Source: Megaleporinus macrocephalus
Lineage: Eukaryota; Chordata; Actinopteri; Characiformes; Anostomidae
NCBI GenBank assembly: GCA_021613375.1
Contig: CM038706.1
Location: 21,208,866-21,272,865 of the forward strand
DNA length: 64,000 nt
Reading direction: 5' to 3'
Part shown: positions 11,501-26,500 of the stretch, piece by piece
How positions within the stretch are numbered: the first letter of the stretch is position 1
How the letters are laid out: each line of letters starts with the position of its first letter
Made by a program: the position numbers and the translations under genes
Notes under the pieces: generated by a model
The model's input: the letters and a program-made list of their open reading frames with translations, nothing else
The model's database searches: none
What the model was told of the DNA's origin: nothing

Positions 11501-14500
11501 ACTCTGTAGTGGAATACAGTCTCGTCAAGGCCATCTCAGAACTGTGTGCTGGTGAAATTTGAAGCTCTACTCACAATGGTGGACTGGGGCCTCTGCATTA
11601 TTGAGTGGCTCCAGATCGAGCTCAGAACAGCCACAGGGATCTAAAGGGTAACATATGCATGCTGAGTCCTGAGTTGTATAGAGTTGTCCAGTACCATCAA
11701 ATACTGTTAATCTGGGTTTTGTAACCCTTAAACTGCAAGAACCTATTAATTTAGTGGTAATAAGCTGGAGGTTTAACCTCCAGAGGTTGCATGCTGTAAT
11801 TCAGTATTTCTTACTCACAGCTCGTCCAAACAAGCAGAGAATCTAAGCATAGATTGTAAACTGTTTATCAATACCACATTGTTTAGGTAAGTAGAAGAGG
11901 ATATATTTTTTATCATATTGCAAATTACCTTTTACTACAGAAGACCAGCATACAGCAGAATACAGCTATATCACAATCATTTTGTGGTCACGGTAACTTT
12001 GAAGTCAATATTTTATTGTTATTTACTGAATAAATATTGAAATGCAAAGTTGAATCTGTTGAGTATAAATTGTATGTTCATGTAATTTATTGTGCAAATC
12101 ACTATATTACTAAACACATAATTACATATTTACAATTAAAAACAGCAAAAATAGGGGATTAAAGGTGCAATAAGTAAGTTTTTAAGATTAAACAGTCCAA
12201 AGTAAAAGTTGTCTGTTGCAGAGATATTAATGGAACTTAACATGCTTATCAGCTTACCAGCATCCAGCAATAATTAGTTGCTGTGTTGAGTCTGGCAGCC
12301 CAACCTGACAAGATAACGAAATAGCACTGACCCGATGGTGTTTTGTAATCTCTAGTCAATCATGTTAAAGGTCCTACTTCTGGTTAGATAATTTAAGGAC
12401 AGGTTGCCAATGTGAGTATGAGTAACCGCAATGGTAGCTGAAGCTCTTGGCTGGAGACCATTATGACCACCGCCACCTTAAAAAAAGCATTAATATTGGT
12501 GTTGTTTTCCACCGTTATAGGTGCTCTTGGCATGTAAAGGGATGAAGTTTAATTCTGAACTTGCAGCGTTTCTTCTAGACAATGGTTCTTCCAGTAAGGA
12601 AATGGAGAGGGAGGAGGAGGGACTGTATTTACTTTTTACCATGACCTCACACATCTTTATAGACTATCTTTTATAGGCTTTCTCATGATATTTTGCCCGC
12701 AATTTGTTTGAAGTATGAATTCGTCATTTTGCAAATTCCTCCTTTTAAGAGTGTCATATCTGGTGGAACCAGATTTCCCTATTTTTTGATGCAACAGAAA
12801 AAAAGGAGTGTGAGTGTGAAAGCGTTACTCACTCTGGTATCTTGTAGTAAGTTTTGACTGACTGTGGTTTGGGTAATGGGGAAAATAGGAACTGTCTTGA
12901 TTGTCTGGGAGTCAGATTGCGTGATCCCAGATGACTGTTCTGTAAATGACTAGCACATGAATGAAAGTCTGTTCATCAACGTGGGCCAAGAGTCCTAGAT
13001 CTCAGCATATTAGCCATGACCAGGGTCCATGCTGAACCGCTACAACCAGAGGGGAGCACCCTGTGGTGCTTATGCATTGAAGGTTGCTCTCTGAGTTAAC
13101 TGGGCACCAAAGGTCACTGCCCCCTGTCAAGTCCTCATGGTGCTCATTGCAGACTTCAGCAGATAAACACAGTGGTTCCAGGTGTGCCCCATGCAGAAAG
13201 GAGGCCCAGATCAGCCAACATGTGCTTGTAAAGGAACACAAGCCTTCGTACCCTCATTAAAGCAAGACTTTCCTTAAAGCAGAGCCTTCCTTCCTGAAAT
13301 TACTTAATGAGGGCCACTACGAATGTATTTACACAATTAACATGTCCAAACTGTGGGTTCTAAGGCACAGTACGAAAAACGTCTATATTTATCTGGATGT
13401 GGGAACAGTGTAAAGGTAATTCCAAACAAGTGACAAAACAAGTTAGGAGTTGGAAGGACAAAGGGTTTCTGGATATCCAGTGTTGACAGACAAAGTATGT
13501 TGGATCTGGTTTCTAAGAAGGCTGCCACTGGAATGTTTTCTTGTGGTAACCAAACACCAAACCAAAGTCTACCACAAGCAGCTGTGTGTGGTACCGCCTA
13601 GACTTCACTCTCCGTATCCTTTATCCATCAGTGTAGTTAAACATCAAGCAGATGGATGAGTTGAAGGTATGAGTTGTGATCTAGTCACTGGATTTCTGCT
13701 CTACTGCTGGGGGCTCTGGCTGCTTCTGTCCTTACTTAGGCTAAATTCACTTTCCGGAATTACATCTCTTCCAGTCCCTGTGACTTCAATTACCTTAGAA
13801 TCTCCACCCCTGAATATCGTCAAAACATGACACATGAGAATTCTCTTTTTAAACGTGAAACCCCTCCAGATGTTTTGAATACGAGGTTCTATGAAAGGCT
13901 TAGTAGTACTACTAAATGTCTTAGTATTTCTAAATGTTCCCAGAGAATGAGGGCAGTATGTGTGGGTTGTTATGAATATTTTTCCTCTCAGGATGTAGCC
14001 GAGTCTGGCCCGTTTTATTAGCTCTGATATGGAAGGGGACCTCCCCCTCAGTTCTAGAACCTGACCTCTGTCTGAAAGCATGCTGGACATCGTTTGCTGC
14101 ATCCTTTTCCCATTAGACAGGAAGCCCACTTTTTAAGAGATCCGATTCGACACATTTATGCTTGCACAAGCAACACAAGACTCGGGCTGATAAAAACAAA
14201 TGAAGAGATTAGCCTGTTCCCCCGCAGTTAAGCTCTGTCCACTTTGAGCGAATCCCGACTTGCTCCCATTTCCGTGACACTTCTCATGTAAGAAGAAATA
14301 TCATCAAGCACAAATGTAAATTTACACCCAGCGGAGACGATTTTGGATCTCCTAAAAGGGTATCCTTGTTTTGAAGTTTGTAGTGCTGCCCTAGTTCAAT
14401 GCGCTCGCTTGATTGAAATCAAGATATATTGTGCTTTTAACTCTAAAGCTGCTCAGGATTTAGAGCATGATTAAGCTGTCGCAATGGCAAATGCCTCCCA

Positions 14501-17500
14501 CTGTAAGGATAACAAACTCTGAATCTGATGTAGTTCAGTCTTACTTAGAGGAAATGGCTCTCATCTGGCATGAATTACTGTCATGGGTCTTGATTAGTGG
14601 TGTGTGAGCGCAGTAAACGTGGGCTCCTCCAGCTTCTGGAGGTGAGACCCGTCTAAAACACCTGGAATGTCTAAACATCTCATAGAGGAAATCTTGTGAA
14701 ATGGAACCCCCAGCATTTCTCCAGGCCCTCTCTGTCAAACAAGCAATCGTGGAGGACAGGGACCATCAGGGGCGGGTAAAAATGGAGGAGAAATATTGGT
14801 TACATTTCCTTTTGAAAGAACATTAAAGAGAGCAGTTTGATTAAAGCAGACACCGCAGTTGTATGTGGAGAAACAGAGAAGCAATGAAGAATATACACAT
14901 AACAGAAGTTATGGTTCTAAAAACCATAGAACCATTTCCTTTACATAAGGACCCTTGAAGAACCTTTACAGAGTTTTCCCAAGAGACATGTTAGTGTGCA
15001 TTTTCTCACAGCATATGTCTGTGAATTTTAAATATATTTAAATGATGTGGAGGGGCTGCCGCTGAGATACAGACCACTGGAATCACTTTTGCTGGATTTG
15101 CTATTTCCTCATGGGAAGATGGGAAGATGATGATAAGCAAGCAGACTAAATATCGGCCTTCAAACACCATCTGAGCTTTCCTTTTACTTTCCTGCACGCA
15201 GATGTCCTGCATTGTAAACACTGAAATATTTATTCCCTGTCTTCTGGGAGGACACAGGCTGATTTGAGTGTTGAAGATCAATAGAAGAGTTAAGCAATCA
15301 TAAAGCACTTACAGAAAGGTTGTTTTAGTGTTTTTATTGCACAGAATGTGGAGATAATTGCAGAGGAGCATTCGTGTCAGAAGTCTTATCGTTGGGAGTT
15401 TGTGAAACAGTTTCCTCTGTTAATCAGTACACTCTGCTTAACTTGTTAATGGTATCTTTTTAACTGGGGCGGACATGTTCACTCAGTGGGACGAAACATA
15501 ACAGAGAACTGCCTTAAACTCATGAGTTCACTTAATTTCCAAAGTCATGACTGCAAGCCATTTAGACAGTGCTGTAATTGTAGACATACAGGTGAAATTG
15601 GTTTATACCCAAACCTGTTACATAAGGCCTTTAAAGCTAAAGAGTTTGATGCTTTTGTGTTATTGGCAAGAGTATTGGTAACATGCTACTGAGCTTGCAG
15701 CTTGAGTGGGCCATGCTGAGGGGCTCTTTCAGTCTGTTTATAGCTCCCTTTTACTCCCTGTTCTGAGCACCATGGCAGCCAGAACAGCACTGCCTCGTAA
15801 AAGCCGCTGAATGCTGTTGTTGGAACCTGGCACCTTCTGGTGACATTACAAAAGCTTTAACAAGTTAACTCATACAGAAAGACCAAAACTGACGCTGTGA
15901 CGGCATATCACTGCTGTCTGAACAAAATCTTCAAAATAATAACTTACTTTTAATGGAAATCATGTGACCAGACCTTTTTTACCCAGGTAATTCTGCAGCA
16001 TTTCTTTTGGTGTGTTCATCCTGAAATTCACACAAAATGTAAAGGACAATAAGTACTTTTAAATTATGCCAAAACCTGAACAACAAAAAATTGTATGGAT
16101 ATCATAAGTAAGAACTATGTAAAAAGATAACATCAACATACACTACCGCTCAAAAGTTTAGGATCACTTTAGAATTTCATTTCATGCAATTTTTGTGCAA
16201 TTTATGCAATTTTCATGCAATTCACAAACAATATTGTCCGTTTCACAATTAATGTAAGTGTATCAGATGATTTTTAAAGAATAAAAATGTTTGTATTAAA
16301 GTATATTTTTGTATAGAGGCTTATTTTGCATATAGTCCTATTATCAGCGATTCTCAGTCCTCTGCCTAAATCTCCTGGTACGACCACCAATCCAAGTTAA
16401 GGACGTTATTGGGCTGATTGGTTGTTAGGACACTCGTGCTCAATTGTGATGCACAGCTGAAAAACATTCTACTAATAAGTGAATATAAAAGGGGGAACAA
16501 CATTCTAGGTTAGTTTAGTATCTGAAGCATCAGCAGTTGATGACTTGCTGACCGACTCAAAATGGCCAGAAAGAAACAAATTTCTTTAGAGACCCATCAG
16601 TCCATTGTTGTGTTCAGGAAGGAAGATACTCCATTGAAAACAAGATGATTTCACTGTGATCCCAAACTTTTGAACGGTAGTGTATCTAATTACATTTTCA
16701 TGGTAGACAATATTTATAAAAATATTTTGTTTTTTCCTTTTACTGATGCATGGAGTACTGAAGAAACCCATGATGTATTCAGAAAAGCACACTGTGATAA
16801 CCATGACATGTTATAATGCCCATCCCTAGATTTAGGTGAAACATGTAAATGATTCTGCACTTCTTCTTATAAAGACCAGGAATATCACTCTGACTTTCAA
16901 ACTCCTGAGGCAGATAAACAGCAACCGCTCAGTAGAATCTGGCAAAGGGGGTGATGTATGCTTCAGTGCTTTCTTTTCTAGCCTATCAAACAGCTAATTG
17001 CAGACCTGACAAGGCAGGATTTATTGCTTTCTTTCTTCATGTGTGGTGCTCACGATCATCCCTCTCAGTTCTACAGTGGAACTGTACCAGGTGTCCAGGT
17101 GTCATTTCAGAGCTCATGACAGCTGGACTCAGTGAAACTGTGTCTAAGCCAGACAGAGATGAGAGGAGTTGGAAATAAGACAGGAGATTAAAGCAGTGTG
17201 ATAAAGTAAGCGCTTGGAGTGCAGTCTTGGTGGTGGTGGTGAAGGAGGAGGAGGAGGAGGAGGAGGAGGAGGAGGGGGTGTTATGCTGAGAGTGCCAGTG
17301 GATGAAGGATTATTTGGATTAAGATTTCAGTTAGATAAGAGTCCCATGATCCGGAGAATGCTGGACTTCTCTACTGCATTTATGGTAATAGACAACTCAA
17401 TGAGCAAAGACCATTAAGTTCTGGGACCCCTCAACATCTCACCCTCAGATCAGGTCAGTTCATGAAAGCCGTTTAAGAAGTTATCTGGCTGATCATGAGT

Positions 17501-20500
17501 ACCAAGCAGGGATCTGAGAAGTGGAGGTGCTGACGGGATGGCAGCAACCCCAAATTTCAGGATTGTTTAATTGCAGCTGCTAACAATAATAAATCCTTCG
17601 CCAGCTGTTGGCCGCCTGGACGTGTTTTTAAAACCCAAGCAGGTTGAGGTGCATGGAAGAAATGTGTATGCGGAGTGGTCAGATAGTTCTGTGCCCTAAA
17701 AGGCTTCACATTGTTTAAAGATTACAGTATAATATCGTTCAAAGCTACAGTATTATTACGGTATTATCTACTGTAATATTATTAGGTTTGAAATGTATGC
17801 ATTTTTTGCCAACCATTATACAAGCTTGTCTCTAAAAAAGTTATAAAATGATGTGGAAATCAATTTTTAAACACATGGCTGTTTAAGTTCAATGCCTGAA
17901 ACAAATTTTAAAAAAGTTAGAACAGGGGCTACAAAACGCTGGTACACAAACAAAAGCTGGGTAATGCCAAGGAATAGCTGATTGAACATCTCACAACTGA
18001 TTGGGTTAATTGGCAAGAAATCAGTAACATGATTTTTTTATCATTATAATATCAATAATAATCCAATCAAATAATTCAGAGAGAATTGTATATGCAAGGG
18101 ACAAGATCTGAAACCACACCAGAAGGTGTATGTAGAGTGTGTAGTGTCATCTCATGCCACATTAGGGAACATTATGACATGTTCTGGCACCAATGATACC
18201 AAATATTAAATAAAATGTTAATGTTTCATCACAGTGTACATATGCTACATATATATATAACTTTTAGCACCACCTACTTAAAACAGTCACCTGCCAAAAG
18301 ACTCTTATAAACAGGTCAACACTCTTTTGATCCACGGTATAAATAATGGGGGTGTTGGGTTAAATAATAATTTTATAAGTAACTATGTAACTGCTTTGAA
18401 ACTATACACACATAAAACATCAGTGGTCTTGTAACAGTACTTACATTTCACATTACTGAAGGTGCATTTTCATGGCACCCAAGTGGCCAAAAGCTTAGAC
18501 TTTACCAAGTGATTAATACATTTGAGGTGTTGTCCAAACATCTTAAAGACAACCTTTGAGTTTGCATGTTTCCGCAGTTTGTTTGTTTTCAAAGTTATAC
18601 GTTTTTACCACTTCCTAAACCCACTCCACTTATTTCCATCCTCTAATGTGAAGCTCTCCTTTCAGCGGTTTGTGCTTCAGGAAACCGTTTCAAGTCAGAA
18701 CATGCTCGGTTGCGTCTCTCTAACCATGGGCACGGCAAACTGGTGCAGTAGTCTATAGACACTTAGACAATGTTTGCTCACAGTTTGCTCAGGCTATGTT
18801 TTCTTCACCTCCTTCCCTCCCCTCAGAGGAAAACACAGCCTCAGAAACACCCTAAACACCCCTGCGTTAGCTTTTGTCCCTCACCTCACCTCCCCGCTGC
18901 CGTGGGTGGATTGAGAGGAATGGTGTTTGTGGTCGTGATGAGGAATGAACTTCACCACATTAAAATCTCAGCTTTATTAGTACACGGACATGTATCACAG
19001 GGGAGTCTCCCCCCCCTCCACCACCACCAATGTGTGAGTTAAATCAACAGCACCTCTGCAAGTTAATTACCTCTGTGGTTTGCTTGAGTAAAGTCTGGCT
19101 CCCACACACATGGCTGAATTTCCTCTGGTTTAGGCCGAGTAGATGAGTGCACCCTGTCTGCAGTTGTTTTTTCACCTCAGATTGTGTGACAGCAAACTTA
19201 AACAATAATTAAACTATTTAAAGCTAATTTATGCTCTAGACTAGTTTTAGCTGCTAAATGGCCAAGCACTCACCCTTTGCCTTTTTCAGTAATTCATACA
19301 TAATGACCATTTTCTGGGCCATTCTTTCTAAACCATACAGTAAAATTACTAGGCAGAAATGATTTGTGTTGAAACATTGTTGGTTGATATCAAAAATAAA
19401 CCCAGTTACTGTAACTGAATGTAGAGAGAAAACAAGCCACATTTCTCCTAAAACAACAAAACTTACATGCATTTATTCTAAGCATGTTTGTATTAACTTT
19501 GTAGTGAAATGGTCAAATGTGTTATAGTTTTTCCCCAAAAAATTATTTAAACCATGTTGCAGAGTAAGGCATTTTACATATACGAACTCTCTGAAAACGT
19601 TTTGTCCATTAAGTTCATGGTTTAGAAATATAAGCTAAACAAATTGACAAATTGAAAATTTTTCAGTGGGTGTTATTTGTCATTGTCCTATATATTATGG
19701 ATTATAATTCACTCATTTGAAGGATTAAGGATCCAGTTTTGTTTAATGTGTAAATAGTAAAACATATCCAGTATCTGAATAAGAGGGATTCATAAGACCT
19801 CAGCCATTTCATAAGCTTGTAAACGTTAAGTACTTGTGATTGTGATTTTTTTGTTGGTTTATGTTTATTCATTTATTTGGCATAATTGAAAGTTTCAGGT
19901 TGTGTTGAACAGTTTGATATGAAGAATCAGATCTGTACACAGTTATTGTAATAGGAACCAGTCGGGCACTTTTTTCAGGTTTATTACTATTTTACCATCA
20001 TTTTCATTCCATATAAAACTCAGAAGACACTTGTAAAATATAGCTATTTTATTTTCTATCCAAACTGTCCAGTCAACCATTTCACACCAAACTATATTTT
20101 TTTCAGATCTTATTATAGAATTATGCAGAAATGATCAAACATCAGTGGAATTCCCATTTCACTAGATACCACTATGTCAACATGCAGGACTGTTATTTTT
20201 CTTTGAGTCTAACATTCAGGGCTTGTGACCCAAAACAGGACCCTTTCTTTTATTCGTAACAAAGAATATCAGCCCTAAATGGAAGTCACTATTGACTTTC
20301 TCCCTATCCATGCCTTTGTGGCATGCCACAAAGTTACCATGGTACCTGGCAGGGTATTCATGTTGTATGTGACAAAGGTCTTAATGTCCGGAGAGCTGCT
20401 TCATGTTACAATAAACACAGAGTCCTTTCCCCCGGAGAGAAGGGAAGTTACATTTTCCCCACGGTTGCAGTCACGCCCTTCTACCAGCTGAATTTGAACT

Positions 20501-23500
20501 TTAATTCTAAGGCTTTGTGAGATGTTCTCCCACCTGCTTCTGAAAACATAAAGCACTGAAACTAAAGCCCAGTCACTTGGTTAAAACATTTAGATTGTGA
20601 TGTGTTGATGTTTATCAGGAAAGTGATTAGTTAGTTTCACAAGTTTCTAGTTTTACAGGTTCTGATATGAAAAAGAGTTTGATGTGGAGTTTGTTGTTAC
20701 TGTCCAAAAAAAGTTATAAATAGTAATTTTACAGCAAAAAGCAAACTGCAATCTAACAGGGTTATTTGGGGGCATTGGTCTATTAATAATGTATTTGTTT
20801 TTGGGCATTAATCTTTGATTCTTTCCTCTATTTCAGACAGAATATGCCCCTGGGAAGGAGGGGGAAAGGAGAGAATAACGAGAAAACAGGGATCAGCGAG
20901 CTATTATCTCTAAGCAATCTAATACAGCAAAAGACTTGTTAACAAGGCCTGTTACAGTAGCTTCTCTCTACTGGCTTCCGGTTTAAACGAGACACAGTCA
21001 GTGTGAAGTCAGTCTAATATTTCTTTAGCAGCAGTGATTCAGAATAGTGAAAAGTGTCAGTAGAATTGGCAGTCATATTAAAAAGGCTTGGACCCACCAG
21101 GGGATTCAACGTTTCACTATAAGCCTGGAATTTCACCAGGTTAAGGTAATTGTACATTATCCAGATGTAATATGTAATAGTTCCAAATATAAACAGAATG
21201 TACTCCCTTTAGTCGAGTTGTTAGCTGCCTAAATAAAGTGTTATTTTCTTTAACCTGGACATAAATGAGTGTGTAAAGACAGCTTAAATGTATTTTAGTA
21301 GCAAGAAAGAGTTTTCTTTACTGACTGATAGAATAAACTTGGCTAGACAAAGTGGCTGTTCAATGGTGGGCTGTTCAATGGTGGGCTGTGCATGTGTGAT
21401 TGTTGGTATATCAGAGTGAGACTGGAAACATTAGGAAAAAGATTGGAAATTACTGATGACGACCTTGCTTTTGACCCTGGTGAATTTGTTGTTTGTTGTT
21501 TAAATGGGTGAGAAGAAGGACATAAATGAGTGTGTAAAGACAGCTTAAATGTATTTTAGTAGCAAGAAAGAGTTTTCTTTACTGACTGATAGAATAAACT
21601 TGGCTAGACAAAGTGGCTGTTCAATGGTGGGCTGTTCAATGGTGGGCTGTGCATGTGTGATTGTTGGTATATCAGAGTGAGACTGGAAACATTAGGAAAA
21701 AGATTGGAAATTACTGATGACGACCTTGCTTTTGACCCTGGTGAATTTGTTGTTTGGAGCAGACTGTATGCCATATGCAATGTGTTACATTTTATGTTTT
21801 ACTGTTTTAATATTGATTAAAGTGGGTAAAAATAAACAGTAATTGTATATTAAAGTGTGAATGGCTCCCTGTAGATGACATGTACTTTTTTTATTTAAAA
21901 AAACCAACAAAACATGTAATAATGGTGTCCCAAACTTTTTGCGTACAACTGTACATATTGGATGACATGTCGGATGAAGGCATGAGGGATGTGAGCAGTG
22001 GAGGTGTGGTTTTAATATTTTTTGATTAGTCTGGAGTCTGTAAAATGAAGCATGTAACCAGTCTCTCTGGTTTTAATTTGGCCAGCTACAGTTAATGATT
22101 AATGTTCAAAGAAACCAGATGCTGTGTAGTTGTAGGGGTTGTAAGACCCCTGTCCTCCTCTTTGATGGTAGAAAAATTACTTGTTCAAAACAGCAACACT
22201 TTTTAAATGGGTGAGAAGAAGGAACGGCAGGACCAGCGTCTGGACTATCAATTAAGCACAGTCATCTACAAGTCTGAAAATGGCCTCAGTGCTGATAAAT
22301 ATGTGCTATTATCCCTGCTCCACGTACACACCCACTAATCATTTCAAGTAGGGAACAATAACATCTATGATTACTTTAATGCTTTGAATTACTATAATGA
22401 CAGTGTTGAACTATTATTATTATGTTTATAGAGGTTTTGTTGCCATTTTATAATTTTGATTCAGTGACTCTGTATTTCATTATTTTTTTCAGTGAGATTT
22501 GTTTGCCTTTTTTTGCAGGAGCCCCAGAATTCTTTCAAGTTCATAAAAATGTCACTGACTGATATATTGAAATATATCCCTGTAATTAAACGCTGTGCCT
22601 CGTGTAACAAATCACAACTGCTTCTTGACTGGCTTTAGCATTCTTTGATGTTTCAGCGTTTTTATGTCCTAGCTCTGAACTTCAGACAGTGTTTTATGTG
22701 GTTTTATGTCGTCCCTTGTTTAATGCCTAAAAACATAGACAGTGGCTTAGGCGTAGTTTTTAATAGGCCTATTTCAGCCAGGTTTGAAGACTGGATGTTA
22801 AATGTCAAAAACAGACTGTTTGGACTTTTTCAGACTTAAAAAGAGAGAGAAGTATGAGCATGGATGTTAACAGTATTTCCTTTATGTCTGTTTTTTTTTC
22901 CCTCAGGTGACTTGTCCCCGGTGCAGATGTCCCCTATTTCCCAGTCGCAGTTCATTCCTCTGTCTGAGGTGCTATGCTCAGTCATATCTGACATGAATGC
23001 TGCTCATATTATGGTCAACCAGGAAGCTCTGATTAAACACATGATGAAGGCCCATCCAGGTACAACAGACAAAACAGATTTATAATTTGCAGGCCTATTT
23101 CTCAGTCATTCAGTGTTGTCCTTTACTGTCCTTTACTTTCCATGTATTCATTTGAGCATCATCATCAAAAATCCTGAGGTCTCCTAATTTGGTGTTTAAT
23201 AACTAAAACTATTGTCATATCTTGAATATTTTCTGTTATACCAATAATAAGAATGAATAATGTACTTATTTTTACATGCACATTGCCATAAACAAATGCT
23301 CAAACAGCCCAGAACAGTGTTCTATTCAATGCTATATTACACTGCACCCAAAAGAATTTATAAATTAACCAAAAACAGCTTATTTGGAAGCATCTGCCAA
23401 AGTAAAATACTCAGCATATGTTATTGCAGAAAACAATCAAACTATACAATTACATTTGTCTTTTTTTTTTTTTTTTTTTGGAAAAAAAGGTAAGACTTAG

Positions 23501-26500
23501 TGTTTATTTTATGTGTTATTTTTTATAGTCTTACTAACATTAGCATTGTAACGGTTGGTCAGTAGAGAGAGCAGTGCATGCACTGCTCGACCTCAAACAC
23601 AGCCATTAATGTCAATTTATTGACTCCCTGCCGAAGTACCTGCATGAATTAGAGTGTACTTCATGTAAATGATAAGATGCTGGTAGGTTGGCACTTGATT
23701 TCATGCACTGAAGCTGTTTCACCATTTTCATTTCATAATTCAAATAAGAAACATCTTAAAGGTGGTTAAATCTGTACCACTGGTCTATAATTTATCTTTT
23801 GTTTTCTTTTTAATGTTGTAGGAATGACCATTCCCACTCAAGACATCCTTTACAATGCTTTGGGAGCACTGATTAAAGAGAGGAAAATCTACCACACTGG
23901 AGAGGGCTACTTCATTGTTACTCCACAGACATACTTCATCACCAACAGCATGGCTAAGGAGAAGAACTGGTGGACGGGTGATAGCGATCATCCCTCTCCT
24001 CCTCCTGTCACCTACCTGGTGAACAACGAAAGCTGCATGGATGCCTCCATCGAAGTACCCATCATGGCCCACTGTAAGTCCTGTAGTTGCTTCACACCTC
24101 AGCCAACAGCTCCTCCCTCTGTTCAGGATCAGTCTGTCAGTATAAGTGAATGTACTGGGAAAAGCCTCAAGTGGACCAGGGAGCAAAAGCCCACTGTCCA
24201 GCATCAGTCCACGTCTACAGCAGCAGACTACCAGGCTAGTGAGATCAGCAAGTCCACAGCGACTAGTCGGAAGGACAAGGAGAAGCCGGGACGCAAGTTC
24301 GGCCTCAACTTGTTTCGTCGGAACACAGGAAAGAAAGACACCAAGCTGAAGAAGGAGTATGCCACTTTCTCTGGGCAGTTTCCACCTGAGGAGTGGCCTG
24401 TCAGGGATGAGGATGATCTTAACAACCTTCCCAGAGACCTGGAGCATGCCATCATAAAAAGGATCAACCCTGAGCTTACAGTGGACAACCTGGTCCGTCA
24501 TACAGTCCTGATGAAGAAACTGGAAGAGAAAGCAGAGAGAATGACAAAGGCCTTGACAAGTGACAAAGGCATGTCCACAGAGCTCCTGCTCCCGAAGCAG
24601 AGACATTCATCCAAAGCTGGTGGAAAGAGGCCTGTCACTAAAGCCACGAGGAGCAAGAGAAGGGGCCCTTCTGCCAAAGAGAAACAAAGGACAAAGGGCA
24701 AAGATGTTCCATGTGACAATGACTTACAGGGAGATGATCTCATTCCGTCTCGCCTCAGGCCTGAATTAGTTCAAGATGAAACTGACAATCATGAGGATTG
24801 TACTGCTTTGGATCCAAAATGTGTCTACAAAAAACGCATAGAGAATCCATTTCAGTCGCTGCCAGGCCGGGATGTAGTACCAAACACCAATCACAAAGAA
24901 CAAAGAAGGCGAGAAGTCAAGATCTCCAGTCGGCGAGATCGGGTGGGTCACAGGTCCAAATCTTGGGACCCTCACCGCGCAAAGGCAGTCACTGAGGAGA
25001 CGGAGAAAGCCCAGATGCTGATGGACCGATCCTGTGACCAGCTCCATGAAAGAGGACTGAATTTAGATTCCATCATAGATTCTAAAGCGATTAAAGAGCT
25101 TCCTGGAGATTACAGTTCTGTATACCCAGAAAGCAGCACACTGAGGATAGAGGACAAAGTCAAGCTGAGGGACTGCAAACTCAGAGGCAGAGAGTTAAGA
25201 GATGGGAGAGCAAGGGAAATTAAACAGAAGGCTTTTCAAGAGGGAGACCTGAAAAGTGTTTCTGATCAGAAGCACATTATGGACCTCACTTCACATCCAT
25301 ATGACACAACAGAATTACCCATGTCTTGGCCTAAACCTACAGTTCAGCGTAGACTGTCCCTCCATCTAGTCAACAGTAAGGAAGAATCTGAACACTGTCC
25401 TGACCTCTTGTCCTCGCACCAGCAGATTAGCAGCCAGCAGGTGGTGGACACTGAGGGCTCGCGTAGAGACACAAGCCATGCAGACAGTGAAGTGTACACT
25501 GATGATGAGCACCGCATTTACCAGAAAGTAGAGGATGATGATGATGGCTGTAGCTCACTTTGCCTGAATGACGATTGTGTCAGTGAGGTTGTTCATCCTG
25601 GCACAGCCCGCTGCCGTGAGCCCGTCTGTCTGGTTGGGGATTGGGACAGCACTTTCATGGATAGGGTTCCACTTCTTCATCAGGACCCCATAAGAGCCAC
25701 CCAACGACAGCATGAATACAGGTGGCAGGCACCCGAGCGCCAACCTGCCCTCTCCCACCTGCCAACAGATATCATCCCCAACCTAAAGGCTCAGTGTCTG
25801 GAAGAGAGGCTTCATGAGCCCAGCTCTGGACACTCTGAAGCAAACGAGGCCCTGGACAACAGCATCTTTGACTACTGTCAGACGAGTGAAAGGGACTCGG
25901 ACACTGAAACAGTCCTTAAGTCTGCAGATGAAGTAGATGGCCAGTCCAACCACTGGTCTTGTCATTCACAGGTAAAGAGTCAATATGAGGCACCAGAGGA
26001 TGCCGATGATCTTCAGTGTGCAAGTGCAAGTCATGGTGACCCTTCTGGAGCCTGTACAGTGGAAACAGCAGAGCGTCATAGCAACACAGCAGACAGTGGG
26101 ATTGACTCACCAAGGTGAGTTATTGATCTGAACATTACACGATATGTTAAGGTGTTACAAATCTCTATCATGTGTTAAAACTTGTTAAAACAGACTAAAT
26201 TACTTGTTTTCTCTATTTCTGTGTTGTTTTTTTGTGCTCTATGTATTAGTAATTAATTAATTAATTAATTTAGTTCCCTGCCAGAACAGCCATTTAGTAC
26301 AAGTTATTTATTTTTCAGGAGATGTGCAAGATATAAGGGGTGGATAAAGAGTTTCCAAAGCTGGTATTTATTTATTTTTAATGAGAAAATAGGACTCTAA
26401 ACAGTAAAACATGCATCTTTAAGAGACAGAAAAATATATAAAGCTCTGGTTTCTGTCTATTCTTCCACTGTGAGAGCTCAATGTTCTTTCAGTGTTATGA

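Larger units (their letters stand above)
8569..22906 (+). other. stox1: stox1 intron 1 (14.3 kb)
   Basis: No further exon is convincing. The longest open frame here (9389-10042, 217 codons) has odd composition and no motif. Visible content: a dispersed repeat at 12160-12720 shared with 55720-56220, a small 'agaacc'-type MITE fragment at 14915-14985, a 542-bp mariner/Tc1-like non-autonomous element at 16141-16682, a GGA microsatellite at 17243-17275, a repeat at 17800-18200, and the 239-bp duplicated unit at 21257-21756. Enhancers may lie here but cannot be identified from sequence alone. Confidence 0.6.

Noticed and set aside
23785..24606. 273-codon frame antisense to stox1 exon 3
   Set aside because: It mirrors a strongly conserved sense exon, has no motif and starts outside the exon. 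Long antisense frames are common opposite codon-biased exons.
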